A stretch of DNA of 64,000 bases from Acanthosoma haemorrhoidale (taxonomy: Eukaryota > Arthropoda > Insecta > Hemiptera > Acanthosomatidae), in the NCBI GenBank assembly GCA_930367205.1, contig OV884011.1, positions 106,879,139 through 106,943,138 on the forward strand, in the 5' to 3' direction. The position numbers and the translations under genes were made by a program. Positions 47,691-57,900 of the stretch are shown here, piece after piece; within the stretch, counting starts at the first letter, position 1, and each line of letters starts with the position of its first letter. The notes beneath the pieces are model-generated. The model saw only the letters and a list, made by a program, of their open reading frames with translations, was not told the origin of the DNA and ran no database searches.

Positions 47691-48121
47691 AGAATGTTTG
47701 TCATTTGTTTTTAGATTGGATGCATTTCATATTACAGTAGTATACAATTTTTTTTATTGATTAATACGAAATAAATTGATTTGATTTAGTAGCTGTGTTA
47801 ATTTATTTACGTAAGGAAATTCAGATTTAAATATCAGTATTTTACCATTTTCGGAATTAAAGAGTTCTTTACCCCACATTCTGTTACTTTAGTTTTATGC
47901 CGTAACTTACAAAGTCATGTGTTCGTAAATTGTGAACGTTTTCCTTCCACAGATTTCTTTCCTAAGGAGTCTTTAACATCAAATCATCTTCCTACAATTC
48001 CTTTACTTACATTTTACATTCATTCCTTCCTTGGATGACTTCTCTTCTTTTTTTCCTCAAACACATACACTAACTTCTCAATTACCAGAATTTACATATA
48101 TATTTCTAAAGCAAAGGGTCT

Positions 48122-48353
48122 AGCAATACCATACAGGACAGGTATAAAGGAGTATTGGTACTATGAGTGTCTTGTAAAGTAATGTCATATAAGTATGTTT
48201 TAGTGATGTGTGTCTGATGATGAGCAGGTATAGTTGTTGTAGACATCTGTTAGCTTGTTGCAGTTTGTACATTGTGTTTAGTTTCCAAATTAGACGTATG
48301 TCCAGATATACTTCAAGGTGGTGAACACTCTGATCCTTAGTGTTCCAATCAAT
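48122..48353 (-). repeat. Tandem duplicate of RT thumb block, copy 1
   Basis: 232 bp nearly identical to 48896-49127, at a constant offset of 774 bp, with about four substitutions seen by eye. It encodes the same WNTKDQSVHHLEV...ILLYTCPVWYC thumb segment but sits past the element's C-terminal block, so it is out of order. Confidence 0.9.
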
Positions 48354-48895
48354 GGTATCTGTGACAATCATGAAATAATATTTTTTATAATCATAATAAC
48401 TCCTGAATATTAACGTTCTATTTGGACGTTTGTGCTGTCTGAGAGCATATATTAATAACAAACAATGTATGCACACCTATTGACAGACTTGGCCAATTGA
48501 CTTGGCAAAGAATTTTTCCTAATCCTAAGATACAATTATTGATAGATGAACTAATTTCAAAATCATATTAACTTTATATCGAGTCAAAATCAATGAATTT
48601 GGACCATAGTATTTTACAAAAATTGTTTATACAAGATAATATAAAATTGAATGTTCTTGATACATCCTTGGCTTGAGTCTCTGCTGGATAATAGGTTGGC
48701 CTAGATGGAAGGAGACTACACATGAAGATAGTTGTAGATGGTCAAAATATCTCGTTGTAAGTTCTTTAATGCGTTGAGATATTGGGGGGGGTCCAATTCT
48801 AAATGAATTTGGATATTCTAGATGAAACATGGTGCTCCCAGTGCTAGCCGGAGTATTTTATTCTGAAGTGTTTGAAGCCTGATAGATTTAGCTAG

Positions 48896-49127
48896 AGCAA
48901 TACCATACAGGACAGGTATAAAGGAGTATTGGTACTATGAGTTTCTTGTAAAGTAATGTTATATAAGTATGTTTTAGTGATGTGTGTCTGATGATGAGCA
49001 GGTATAGTTGTTGTAGACATCTGTTAGCTTGTTGTAGTTTGTACATTGTGTTTAGTTTCCAAATTAGACGTATGTCCAGATGTACTTCAAGGTGGTGAAC
49101 ACTCTGATCCTTAGTGTTCCAATCAAT
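48896..49127 (-). repeat. Tandem duplicate of RT thumb block, copy 2 (original position)
   Basis: 232 bp in the expected place between the RT core and C-terminal blocks of the minus-strand element. It is the partner of 48122-48353. Confidence 0.9.
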
Positions 49128-49252
49128 TGCCATACCATACATTTTGACCCTTCTTAATCTATCTGCTCAGGTATCATGAGCAGTGTGAAAAGTTTTGTTT
49201 CACACTTTGAAGAATTTAGTTGCAATTTCAAGTTTTTTAACCAGAAGGTTGG

Positions 49253-49885
49253 TTAGTTGACTGACTCCTGAAGTTCTGTTATGGAAGCGACAATAGTTTC
49301 TCTATGGCACAGAATAAGGTTGTCATCACCAAACAGTGATAGGGTTGGTGTAGGTATGGAAAGGTCATTACAGAATAAATTAAAGAGGAGAGGACTCATT
49401 ATTGCTCCTTGAGGAACACTTGCATTAATTCTTCTTGCAGTGCTAAATGTTGTATTTATACAGATGTGAACTTGTCTTTTGGAAAAAAATGATTTTATAA
49501 TTATATAAAGATAATTTGGAGGTTTTCTAGTCGAAAACGTATATAACAGGTCATCATGCCAGAGGTTGTTGAATGCTGATGCTATATCTAGGAAGGCTTC
49601 TGTAATATACTCTCTATTTTCCAATCCTTTGTGATTCAGCCACTGTGTACTGCATGGGTGGCGGAGTGACAACTTTTGAACCCAAGCTGGTGCCTTGGAA
49701 TTAAGTGTCATTAAGGTGTCCTTCCAAGTGAGTTTGGATTGATGCGAGTTCTGGTAATTTTGAGGTTGTGTTGAGCAAGCTGATCGGTCGATAGCTAGAA
49801 GAATTGACTTTGGTTTCCCTGGCTTGTGAAAAACAATAAAAGTGCATTTTTCCATTTGCTTGGAAAATATCCCGGGCTCAAACAT
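49253..49885 (-). pseudogene. Jockey-like RT core block
   Basis: 210 codons in one frame with RT motifs A (ASAFNN), B (PQGAIMSPLLFNLF) and C (FGDD). The Ala-to-Gly change in the catalytic box and the lack of flanking frames mark it as inactive. It lies between degraded upstream sequence and the thumb block at 49142-48888. Confidence 0.75.
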
Positions 49886-50761
49886 GTGCTAAAAACACTT
49901 ACAAAAAGGCGATGCTCTTCCTTGGTAGTTTCTTCAGTACTACATTGGGTATGAAGTCTTCTCCTGGAGCTTTTTTGTTTGCCATCCATTTAATGTTCTT
50001 TGGTACTTCCTGAGGAGTAATTGGTTTAAATGTATTGTTTGTATGTGAAGTAGTCCAGTGTGTTTGAACCAGCTTGTTAGTGTCGCCGTAATTTTAACTA
50101 TAAAGGGAAAACTTATCACATAAATAGTTCGCTAAAAGTGCACATTTACCTTCATCACAGTCTGTCCATTTTGTGTCAATGATGGATCTGCAGATTTATG
50201 TCCTAAAATTCATTTTCTTTATCTCCATAGTCTGCTGTCACCAGGTTCCATAGTGTCTGATTATTGTCTGTAATTTTCTATCCTGTTTCTGCCTTATTCT
50301 AGTCAGATGAGTCGTTATAGTTGATTGCATATATTTTCTTGTCACATTGATACTTCAATGTCATCTCTTTTATTAAGTAAATTTATTTATTTTATTTGAA
50401 TACAACTGAAGTACTGCTACAATGGTTACAACACTCCCAGAGTTATTTTGTTACTCTATGTAGTTATAAATAATAACAATAATAATAGTAATAACCGTTG
50501 CAACTAAACTTGAAACATTCAAAAAGGTTATATTCTCTAGAAATTAACCTAGCTCTCGTTGTGTTAAAACTTAAAGCGTGCTTTCTGAACAACAAGAGAC
50601 GCTATCCATCTTCCATTGTGGCAAGAGCTCCAATCCGGTAAAATTTTGATATTTTAGTCAGTGGCACTTTGTTCCCGTGAAGACAGGTGAGTGCTTTTGA
50701 TTATTATAAGCGGGGCTCTCCCCCCCTAACTGGACGTGCGTCGCACGGACCTTTGCAGGGT

Positions 50762-51894
50762 ATGGCAAGCCGTAGGGACCCCCCAGTTGATGAATTTCAA
50801 CATCCAAAAAGAGTATGCCGCAAGCGTACTCTCCCCCAGGCCCCAGAGGTTAAAACCTCTAACTCCTTCACCCCCCTAAACTCGGCATCCCAGTCCGAGG
50901 CCAGTACATCCGCCGCCCCTTCTGCCCCTAAATCGCCACCCCCCTTATATTAGGGCGCATCAACAGCTATGACCTCACGAGGTTATTAGCCGATTACCAC
51001 ATTAAGAACTACAAAATAGTGCAGACGCAGCAGGACACTAAGGTGTTCTGCAACTGCATACTAGACCAACAGCAAACAATTGCTGCAATCAGGGATTTAA
51101 AGATCCCATTTCACACGTTTGCCCCCCGTGGTACCAAGCCCAATAAGAAGTACTTACTTCATGGATTCGATCTCTCTCATCCGATCGAGGAGATAAAAGC
51201 CCACATTAAAAGCGTGGGTAGCAACGTAATCGATGTATATCGATTACGGCGCTCCGACCAAAATGGCGCTAAGACAGAGATCGAACCGATACTAGTGATA
51301 GGGGATCACACATTGAAGGCGGAGACCTTGAAGCAGCTCCGGCATATAAATAATGTGCTTTTTCGAGTGAGCACTTTTCACGAAAAAAGAGGGATCCCGA
51401 TGTGCCTGAACTGCCAGGAATACGGCCATACCAGACGGTACTGTTTCAAGCAGGCCAAGTGCGTGAGGTGCAGCGAGCCTCACGACATAAAAGACTGCCC
51501 GAGAGACGCTTCAATTCCCCTCAAATGTGCCAATTGCGGGGGAAATCATGTCGCGTCGTACCGACAGTGCCCGTACAGGGTAAAACTTCTAGAGACTGCA
51601 GAGATAAAAAAGCAGGCACAGAATATTACAGCCGGGCCGAGAAGGGCCACATACATGCCTGCCCCCCCTCCACCACGACAGACTGCCTCCTATGCTCAGA
51701 TGGCATCCGGAAACACTAGGGCTCCGGAAGTTCTCCCAGAGCCCCTACCTCAAACTACTAACAGTAATAATGATGCCTTGATGGGTATCTTGGGCAGCAT
51801 GATGAACATGTTGAGCAGCATGACCGCTGCCATGAATAAACTCACCGAGGCGGTAACGCAGATGATGTCAGAATTCAAAAAGTCAAACATCTAA
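50762..51894 (+). pseudogene. Jockey ORF1 (gag-like, three CCHC zinc knuckles), one frameshift
   Basis: ORF1 proteins bind element RNA and form the retrotransposition particle. The first ATG is at 50762 (MASRRDPPVDEF); upstream in-frame codons begin only with GTG. The first frame ends at 50953 after a Pro/Ser-rich stretch, and the main frame runs open from before that point (LILGRINSYDL...) to TAA at 51892-51894. A one-base shift in the C run near 50939-50944 therefore breaks it. Three knuckles follow: CLNCQEYGHTRRYC, CVRCSEPHDIKDC and CANCGGNHVASYRQC. The C-terminus is Met/Asn-rich. The TAA directly abuts the ORF2 ATG (TAAATG), suggesting reinitiation. A homopolymer sequencing error is possible. 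Confidence 0.85.
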
Positions 51895-54561
51895 ATGATG
51901 GGGCACGTAATTTTAAATTACAACGTCTGCGGCCTTCGCCCCAAACAAGCCGACGTAGAAGTAATTCTACGGTGCCATTCGCCAGACGTTGTCGTTCTCA
52001 CCGATACCCGGTTGAAGAAAATACACTTCTGCCGCTTCCCGGGTTATACTGCTTACCGCCAAGACACCGAAACTATCTCTGGAGGAGTAGCTGTGTTAGT
52101 TAAAAACGGAATACCCTGTAGGAGACTGCCCCCACCCGTCAGCCTAGGCCCCGACCAATACATAGTTACGCTCCAGCTACGGCTCACGAACAACATCATC
52201 GTGTCAGGAGTCTACAGAAGACCGAAAGCCGTCTGCGACCCGTATAAGCTCCTGCTCACTACGATAGCTCATGACCGAAGGCACGTCATCGTGGGTGACC
52301 TAAATGCGAACCACAGCTGGTGGAGCAGTACTACGGCAAACGCCCTAGGCCGTTACATCACTAAAACTCCATTTACGGTCATCCACCCAGGATTGCCGAC
52401 CTTCCGTCATTTCGCTAACCCAGACAGAACCTCCACGCCTGACCTGCTCCTGACACAACAGCCACACCGGGTCACCGGATGCTCGGCCTTAGATTTCACC
52501 ACCTCCGACCATCGGCCTGTTCTCTATGAACTAGAAGGAGACATGCCAGAGCCGCCTGCTTCTAGGTACAGGTACGATGAGGCCAAATGGGACCTCTACA
52601 AGCATCTCATCAAGACCGAGTTGCCCACAATCACGCCCCTGAGACACACTTGGGACATAGATTACGCTATCTATCAGCTACAGGACGTCATTGATCGAGC
52701 TGCCGATGCATCGATCCCGAAATTTTCTCCGAAGCCCCCTTCTCTGAGAAAACCTCCGGATCACATCCTACAACTGATTAGACAGCGTAATAACATCAAG
52801 AACAGGTGGTTTAGGACCAAAAACAGGGACTTAAAACCGGTTTTAAATGCTCTCACAAACCAAGTTAAGTCCCTGATGGCCCAGTGGAAAAATTCGATTT
52901 GGGAAGATCGCCTCACTAGTCTCCACGGTGACCACAGGCAATTGTGGAAGCTTGTGAAGACCTGCAGGTCCAAAAAGAACGGTGTAAGGCTGGCCGTGAA
53001 CGGGCAGTTCATTCCCACCACCGAACAAGCGGACATCTTGGCGGCCTATTATGAGGAAGTCAGTCGTGGCCAGGGACAGCCAATAGGAGCCCTCGACCAC
53101 CCCTCCCCCACCCTCCCTACCACTACCGAAATCTACACCTCACACCGGCAATGCGCTGCATTCATTCGAAGAACGACCGGCAAGAAGGCCCCAGGTCAGG
53201 ATTCCATCCAGAACATCCTACTCAAGCAGCTGCCGAGGAAAGGAATCTCATTCATAACGAACGTGTTGAACTCCTGCTTCAGGCTGCACTATTTCCCCCA
53301 GAACTGGAAGCACGCTGTAGTGGTCCCCCTTCTGAAACCAGCAAAAAGCGGTTATGAGCCATCTCATTACCGCCCCATCAGTCTGCTGACACAACTCTCG
53401 AAGCTGTTCGAGAGAATCATCCACGTACATCTCTCCGGGCACTGCGAGTCACAAGAAGTCATCCCACCAGAGCAGACTGGTTTCAGGACAGGCTTAAGCG
53501 CGAACAACAACCTGGTGAGATTGCAACACCACGTCGCATCAAACGTCCGGAGCAACAGAGCTACCGCTATGATTTCTCTGGACTGTTCGAAAGCTTTCGA
53601 CTCTGTGGACCACTACATCCTACTCCAACGTCTGAGGGAATACGAATTCTCGGATCAGCTGCAGAACCTGATAAGATCCTACCTTACAGGCAGAACTTTT
53701 TCGGTTCGTATAGGCACTACGTCTACGACCCGAAGAAACTACACTGCCGGTGTCCCCCAAGGATCGGTGCTAGGCCCCCTGCTGTTCAACATTTACACCG
53801 CCCACATCGTCGGAGCCTCGTACCCCAACTGCGAGGTATCCGCGTATGCAGACGATATAGGTGTTTACAGCACTAGCATCAATCCCTCCAGAGCCCTGAA
53901 ATTCGCTGAGAGCGCTAGTCAACGGATCTCCGAGAAACTCGATGCCGTCCACATTCAAGTCAACCCGGCCAAGACGCAAGGAATTATATTCAGTTACAAA
54001 TCCGGAAAAAAGAAGCTCCCGAAATCCTTCGTCTTAGGCGGCAAAGAGTGCCCTGTAAGCAACAAGCTGTGCTACCTCGGGATTACCCTCGGTAGGCACT
54101 TGTCGTTCACAACGCATCTCGGCAAGAAATTAAAGAGTGTTAGGAAGAAATTCTTCAGCCTCGGACACCTACTTCACAGCCCGGCTTTATCGGTACGCCT
54201 CAAGCTGCTGATATACCAGAGCGTCCTAAGACCTGCTTTGATGTATGGGACCCCTCTCTTCAAGTATCTGACTCCTAACACTCTCCAAACGCTCCAGCAA
54301 TTTCAGAACAGAGTTCTCCGCACCTCCCTCAAACATACCCCGTTCGACAGAATGAAGGCAGACGAGATGCATAAAAAATTTGAAGTGCTCACCATTCAAG
54401 ATTTTATCAAGAGAAGGCACATCAAATTTTTTGACTCACTCAGACATAGCCACAACCCACTATTCTCCGACCTTCAACCACCACCAATGCCCGTCAGATG
54501 GAAGCACTGCTGGACCGCCGAAGCCTGGAGGATGATCGACGTCATTGAACCCGATGACTGA
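51895..54561 (+). CDS. Jockey ORF2: endonuclease-reverse transcriptase
   Basis: 888 intact codons, normal for the clade. The product nicks target DNA and primes reverse transcription on it. The N-terminal apurinic-type endonuclease shows NYNVCGLRP (residue 8), GDLNANHSWW (134-143) and TTSDHRPVL (about 200). At residues 35-38 LTDT stands where relatives usually have a catalytic Glu (ETH/ETK), a conservative Asp change. The RT follows: SHYRPISLLTQLSKLFERI, TGFRTGLSANNNLV, LDCSKAFDSVDH (motif A), GVPQGSVLGPLLFNIY (motif B), AYADDIGVYS (motif C, YADD at 651-654) and LCYLGITLGRHLSF. No C-terminal Cys-His motif or RNase H is evident, as in jockey. It starts one codon-boundary after the ORF1 stop. 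Confidence 0.92.
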   Translation: MMGHVILNYNVCGLRPKQADVEVILRCHSPDVVVLTDTRLKKIHFCRFPGYTAYRQDTETISGGVAVLVKNGIPCRRLPPPVSLGPDQYIVTLQLRLTNNIIVSGVYRRPKAVCDPYKLLLTTIAHDRRHVIVGDLNANHSWWSSTTANALGRYITKTPFTVIHPGLPTFRHFANPDRTSTPDLLLTQQPHRVTGCSALDFTTSDHRPVLYELEGDMPEPPASRYRYDEAKWDLYKHLIKTELPTITPLRHTWDIDYAIYQLQDVIDRAADASIPKFSPKPPSLRKPPDHILQLIRQRNNIKNRWFRTKNRDLKPVLNALTNQVKSLMAQWKNSIWEDRLTSLHGDHRQLWKLVKTCRSKKNGVRLAVNGQFIPTTEQADILAAYYEEVSRGQGQPIGALDHPSPTLPTTTEIYTSHRQCAAFIRRTTGKKAPGQDSIQNILLKQLPRKGISFITNVLNSCFRLHYFPQNWKHAVVVPLLKPAKSGYEPSHYRPISLLTQLSKLFERIIHVHLSGHCESQEVIPPEQTGFRTGLSANNNLVRLQHHVASNVRSNRATAMISLDCSKAFDSVDHYILLQRLREYEFSDQLQNLIRSYLTGRTFSVRIGTTSTTRRNYTAGVPQGSVLGPLLFNIYTAHIVGASYPNCEVSAYADDIGVYSTSINPSRALKFAESASQRISEKLDAVHIQVNPAKTQGIIFSYKSGKKKLPKSFVLGGKECPVSNKLCYLGITLGRHLSFTTHLGKKLKSVRKKFFSLGHLLHSPALSVRLKLLIYQSVLRPALMYGTPLFKYLTPNTLQTLQQFQNRVLRTSLKHTPFDRMKADEMHKKFEVLTIQDFIKRRHIKFFDSLRHSHNPLFSDLQPPPMPVRWKHCWTAEAWRMIDVIEPDD

Positions 54562-54932
54562 ACGAACTACACCCAGCCGAGATATCGAGGCCGATCTCCC
54601 GGCCGACTCAACCGAAGCTACAAGACCCCATCTACCTGTTTAAGCAGGGTAGACCTTCCGGCCGAGTGGCCGACTTATTTCAGCCCCCTGCCGGGGCGGG
54701 CCAGGCTTGACCTGGCCGACTACAAACCATTGCCTAGGTACCCCTAGGCTCCACCCTCGGTAGACTCTCACTACCTTCCCGAATCCACCCGCCTCCTTCA
54801 GGCATCCCACACCCTATATCCTTCTCATACACCCTTCAAATGGGGGACTCCCCTTAGTGAAAGGCACTCATTAGCCCAAAATAATTTTCCTTTATTTTTC
54901 CCACATCCTATTTTATAAGTTTGAGAGCTAAG

Positions 54933-54979
<47 letters not shown>
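54562..54979 (+). other. Jockey element 3' UTR and poly(A)
   Basis: C-rich 3' UTR (ccgaccgagtggccgac-like repeats of 'ggccga') ending at a 47-nt pure A run. A short repeated ccggccga motif occurs at about 54599 and 54658. Confidence 0.85.
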
Positions 54980-54981
<2 letters not shown>

Positions 54982-54988
54982 GTAATAA

Positions 54989-57900
54989 TTTATTTAGTTT
55001 TGACTGGCACTGCTGCATGTTTCAATAGAAAAGGTTTTAAGTTAAGTTATGAAGGTTGAGAAATGGGAGATCTCTTTGATATATTGTTCACACTACAAAT
55101 TTCCGGGTCATAATAGCATCAGACTACTACAACATCAAGTATATACTAAGCAAACTATGGTATTGTCATAAATTATAGAAAAAAAATCTAGTCAAGTGTA
55201 ATGCATCACACGATTAGGTGTTTCATTATGCCAGTGAAAATGATTTTAGTGACAGTTTTACTAACTTCTGTGATTAATGTCCAATTCATTCTCAAGATTA
55301 TAAGGCAAAAATACAGATAGACAGTCAAAACAACGATGAAACCTTAAAAATAAAGTGTGGAATATAGAGAAAGGAATGGATCTAATGAGTAAGATAAGAA
55401 ATAAAAAGATTTGCTGCATATATTTAAAATTTTCATGAATCTAAAAGTTAATTTAACTAAAAAGTAGTTTTATTACATACATTTATGTACAGAGAAAACA
55501 AATTGAATACATCATTTACTTTCTTCTTTCATTTTACAAATCGTAAATAATTAAATTTAGAGGAAAACTCTAATGCAAATAAAGAGCCTCATCATTATAA
55601 TAGTATAGAGCAAAATTTTATCTTTTATAGGCTTATCTTATAGCATAATTTATAATTGTAGTTAGCTGACAATAATATTTGCATAAGCCGCCTCCAATAA
55701 GAGATTCAGTTGGTTACACTACTTATAGAAGCTACAGCATGTGTGGGCTCATTCTCCTTGCAAACGTTGATCCCGAACATGCCTTTCAACAGAAATTAAA
55801 AATACAATGATTACATAGCTAAATAAAATTTCGCTTAAAAAATGATCGATCCGATCCGTAAGACTGTTATATCGGAGACTGGTTGTTGACAAATGAAAAG
55901 CTCTTTTAACTTAGCCAACTCATTTGCAGAAGTACCAAACAAATCAGACTATAGTACTTATAGGAATTTATGATTTTATATTAAATATAGGATGAAAAAA
56001 AATTTGTTTTATCATTCAAATTTATAAAAATCTAATGTATTGTCAGACTGAGAGGAGGGCTTTAATAATATTGTCATTGGTACTTAGTGTTACACCATAT
56101 CCTTAATTATGAATTGAAATGAGCTGATATATTTATTGTTTTCTATTATCAAGCAGAATAGCTAACTTTATGAGCTTTTCGCTTAAAGCCACATTCTTGG
56201 GATATTTCATGAAGAGAGTGCAATTGTGTGTGGAATGAGATGGTGAAGGCCAGAATGAAAAAGAAGAAGACAGCCTGAAAAGAGACAGATTATTTGATAA
56301 TCTCCAAATAATTATCAAATATATAAGGAGATAGCACGTCTAGTGATACAAAATATCTAGATAGCAAAGGCCAAACCCAGGCAAGATTTTGCTATTGAAA
56401 TTGAAAATGTCTTTTAAAAAGTCAAGAGAATATTCTGGAATACATTAAAGGGACTGAGAGAGAAAACTAATAAGCAAGTAGGGAGTATTTGATATTCCCG
56501 AAGAAATCTTAAGGCCACAATATTATTCAGTATAAAAACCAGATGTTACAGAAATAACAGAAGAAAAAAATGAACCTGAGCCATAGATCAGTGGCAATAA
56601 AAATTTACACCAGAATTTTGGAAAAGAAATGGAGATCATTTGAAGGATTCAACAGTTAACTAGAAGAACAACATACATTCAGAACACATGGGCAAACCTT
56701 AACTTTACTCAAAGGCCTGTAATAGAAAACCCCATGGGCATGGAACAGGTATTATATTGATATTTTTATGATTAAATTGAATTTTATTTTAAAATGAAAA
56801 ATATTTAAAAAGTGCACTATACCATTAACGCAAGTGCTGTTGTGGTAGCTAGAAAAGTGGGATGTGACCCTCCAGGACATAATAAATAATAATGCACTTA
56901 ACTGATTTGTTCGCGTCCATAGAATACAGGGTCCTAAAAATGTGATGGAAGCTCAGTCTAGAGGTAAGCAACATAGAGAATACCCAAGATAGGATAAGCT
57001 TGATCATATGAAAGGAATACCAAAGAGCTAAGGGCATACAGTATATCAGAGAGCTGAAATAATTGGCAGAGGAGTGAGTCATGTATAAGAAGTTTCTGCT
57101 GCCTTAGAATCTGACAATGTGAGGTACCAAGGGTATTGCTAAAGAAGAAGCAGAATTTAGCTCAATGAATCATTGTCTAATTTTGTTAATACATTTGCTC
57201 ACAATAAAACCAATTAAATTTTGTATTGAGAACTGAAGTTTTTATAGAATGGTGTAGACATTTGTTTACTAGAATTGTATCTGTAAATACTCATAGCTTA
57301 GACACTAACTATCCATGGATTAGCAAATAGAGATGGTTATTAACAAACATAAGTACTTCCATGATTTTCAAACAAATTCCTCTATTTGTACTGTAAATTA
57401 ATTAAAAAACAATTAAATTTATTATTATTGCAAATTTCTTGGAATATTCCAGTTATTATTATTATTCAGTATTTTATACTAGACAACAAGGTGTATCCAT
57501 TGAATATCATGAGAAAATAAAAAGTTATTTTATAATATTATCTTCATTCGTTTACCTCAGTTTTATTACTTTGTAATTCAATTGTTTTTATTATTATTTA
57601 AACCAAAACTAAACAATTAATGAAGGTAAAATATCACAATTTAATGTTAGTTGGATAAAATCTAGAGCACTATATCTTGGTTCACATTATTCCCAAATTT
57701 ATGAACACCCAACATTTTAACAGCTTATTTTGGGTAAAACAAAGTATTAATTTTGTATTAAAAGCCATCTCAACATCATAATTTGGAAAATCAGGTGATG
57801 TAGTGCACGAAAATTCATTACAAAACTGTATTGATCTATTATAAATTGTGATGAGCCAATTTGTTCATTTGAATTTGATGGTTAATATGGCTTATAATAT

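Larger units (their letters stand above)
48560..50370 (-). mobile_element. Jockey-like non-LTR element, decayed, minus strand
   Basis: Successive minus-strand blocks make a broken RT. Upstream pieces at 50340-49890 are too decayed to translate cleanly. The 210-codon block 49885-49253 carries FLDIASAFNNLWHDDLLY (motif A), NASVPQGAIMSPLLFNLF (motif B) and LSLFGDDNLIL (motif C, FGDD in place of Y/FADD). Block 49142-48888 carries the thumb: WNTKDQSVHHLEVHLDIRL and LLYKKLIVPILLYTCPVWYC. Block 48830-48627 carries RIGPPPISQRIKELTTRYF, the C-terminus. Its 5' side nearly abuts the plus-strand jockey element. A partial duplicate of the thumb block lies downstream (48122-48353). Confidence 0.8.
50495..54979 (+). 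mobile_element. Jockey-clade non-LTR retrotransposon, nearly full length
   Basis: About 4.5 kb: 5' UTR, gag-like ORF1, adjoining ORF2 (endonuclease and RT), 3' UTR and a 47-nt poly(A) tail (54933-54979). A probable target duplication, tagtaataa, directly follows the tail (54980-54988) and precedes position 50495 (50486-50494), which sets the 5' end. This rests on AT-rich sequence. A TCAGTG initiator-like site at 50658-50663 could instead be a transcription start. The long pure poly(A) and intact ORF2 point to a recent insertion. It is richer in GC than its flanks. Confidence 0.88.
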
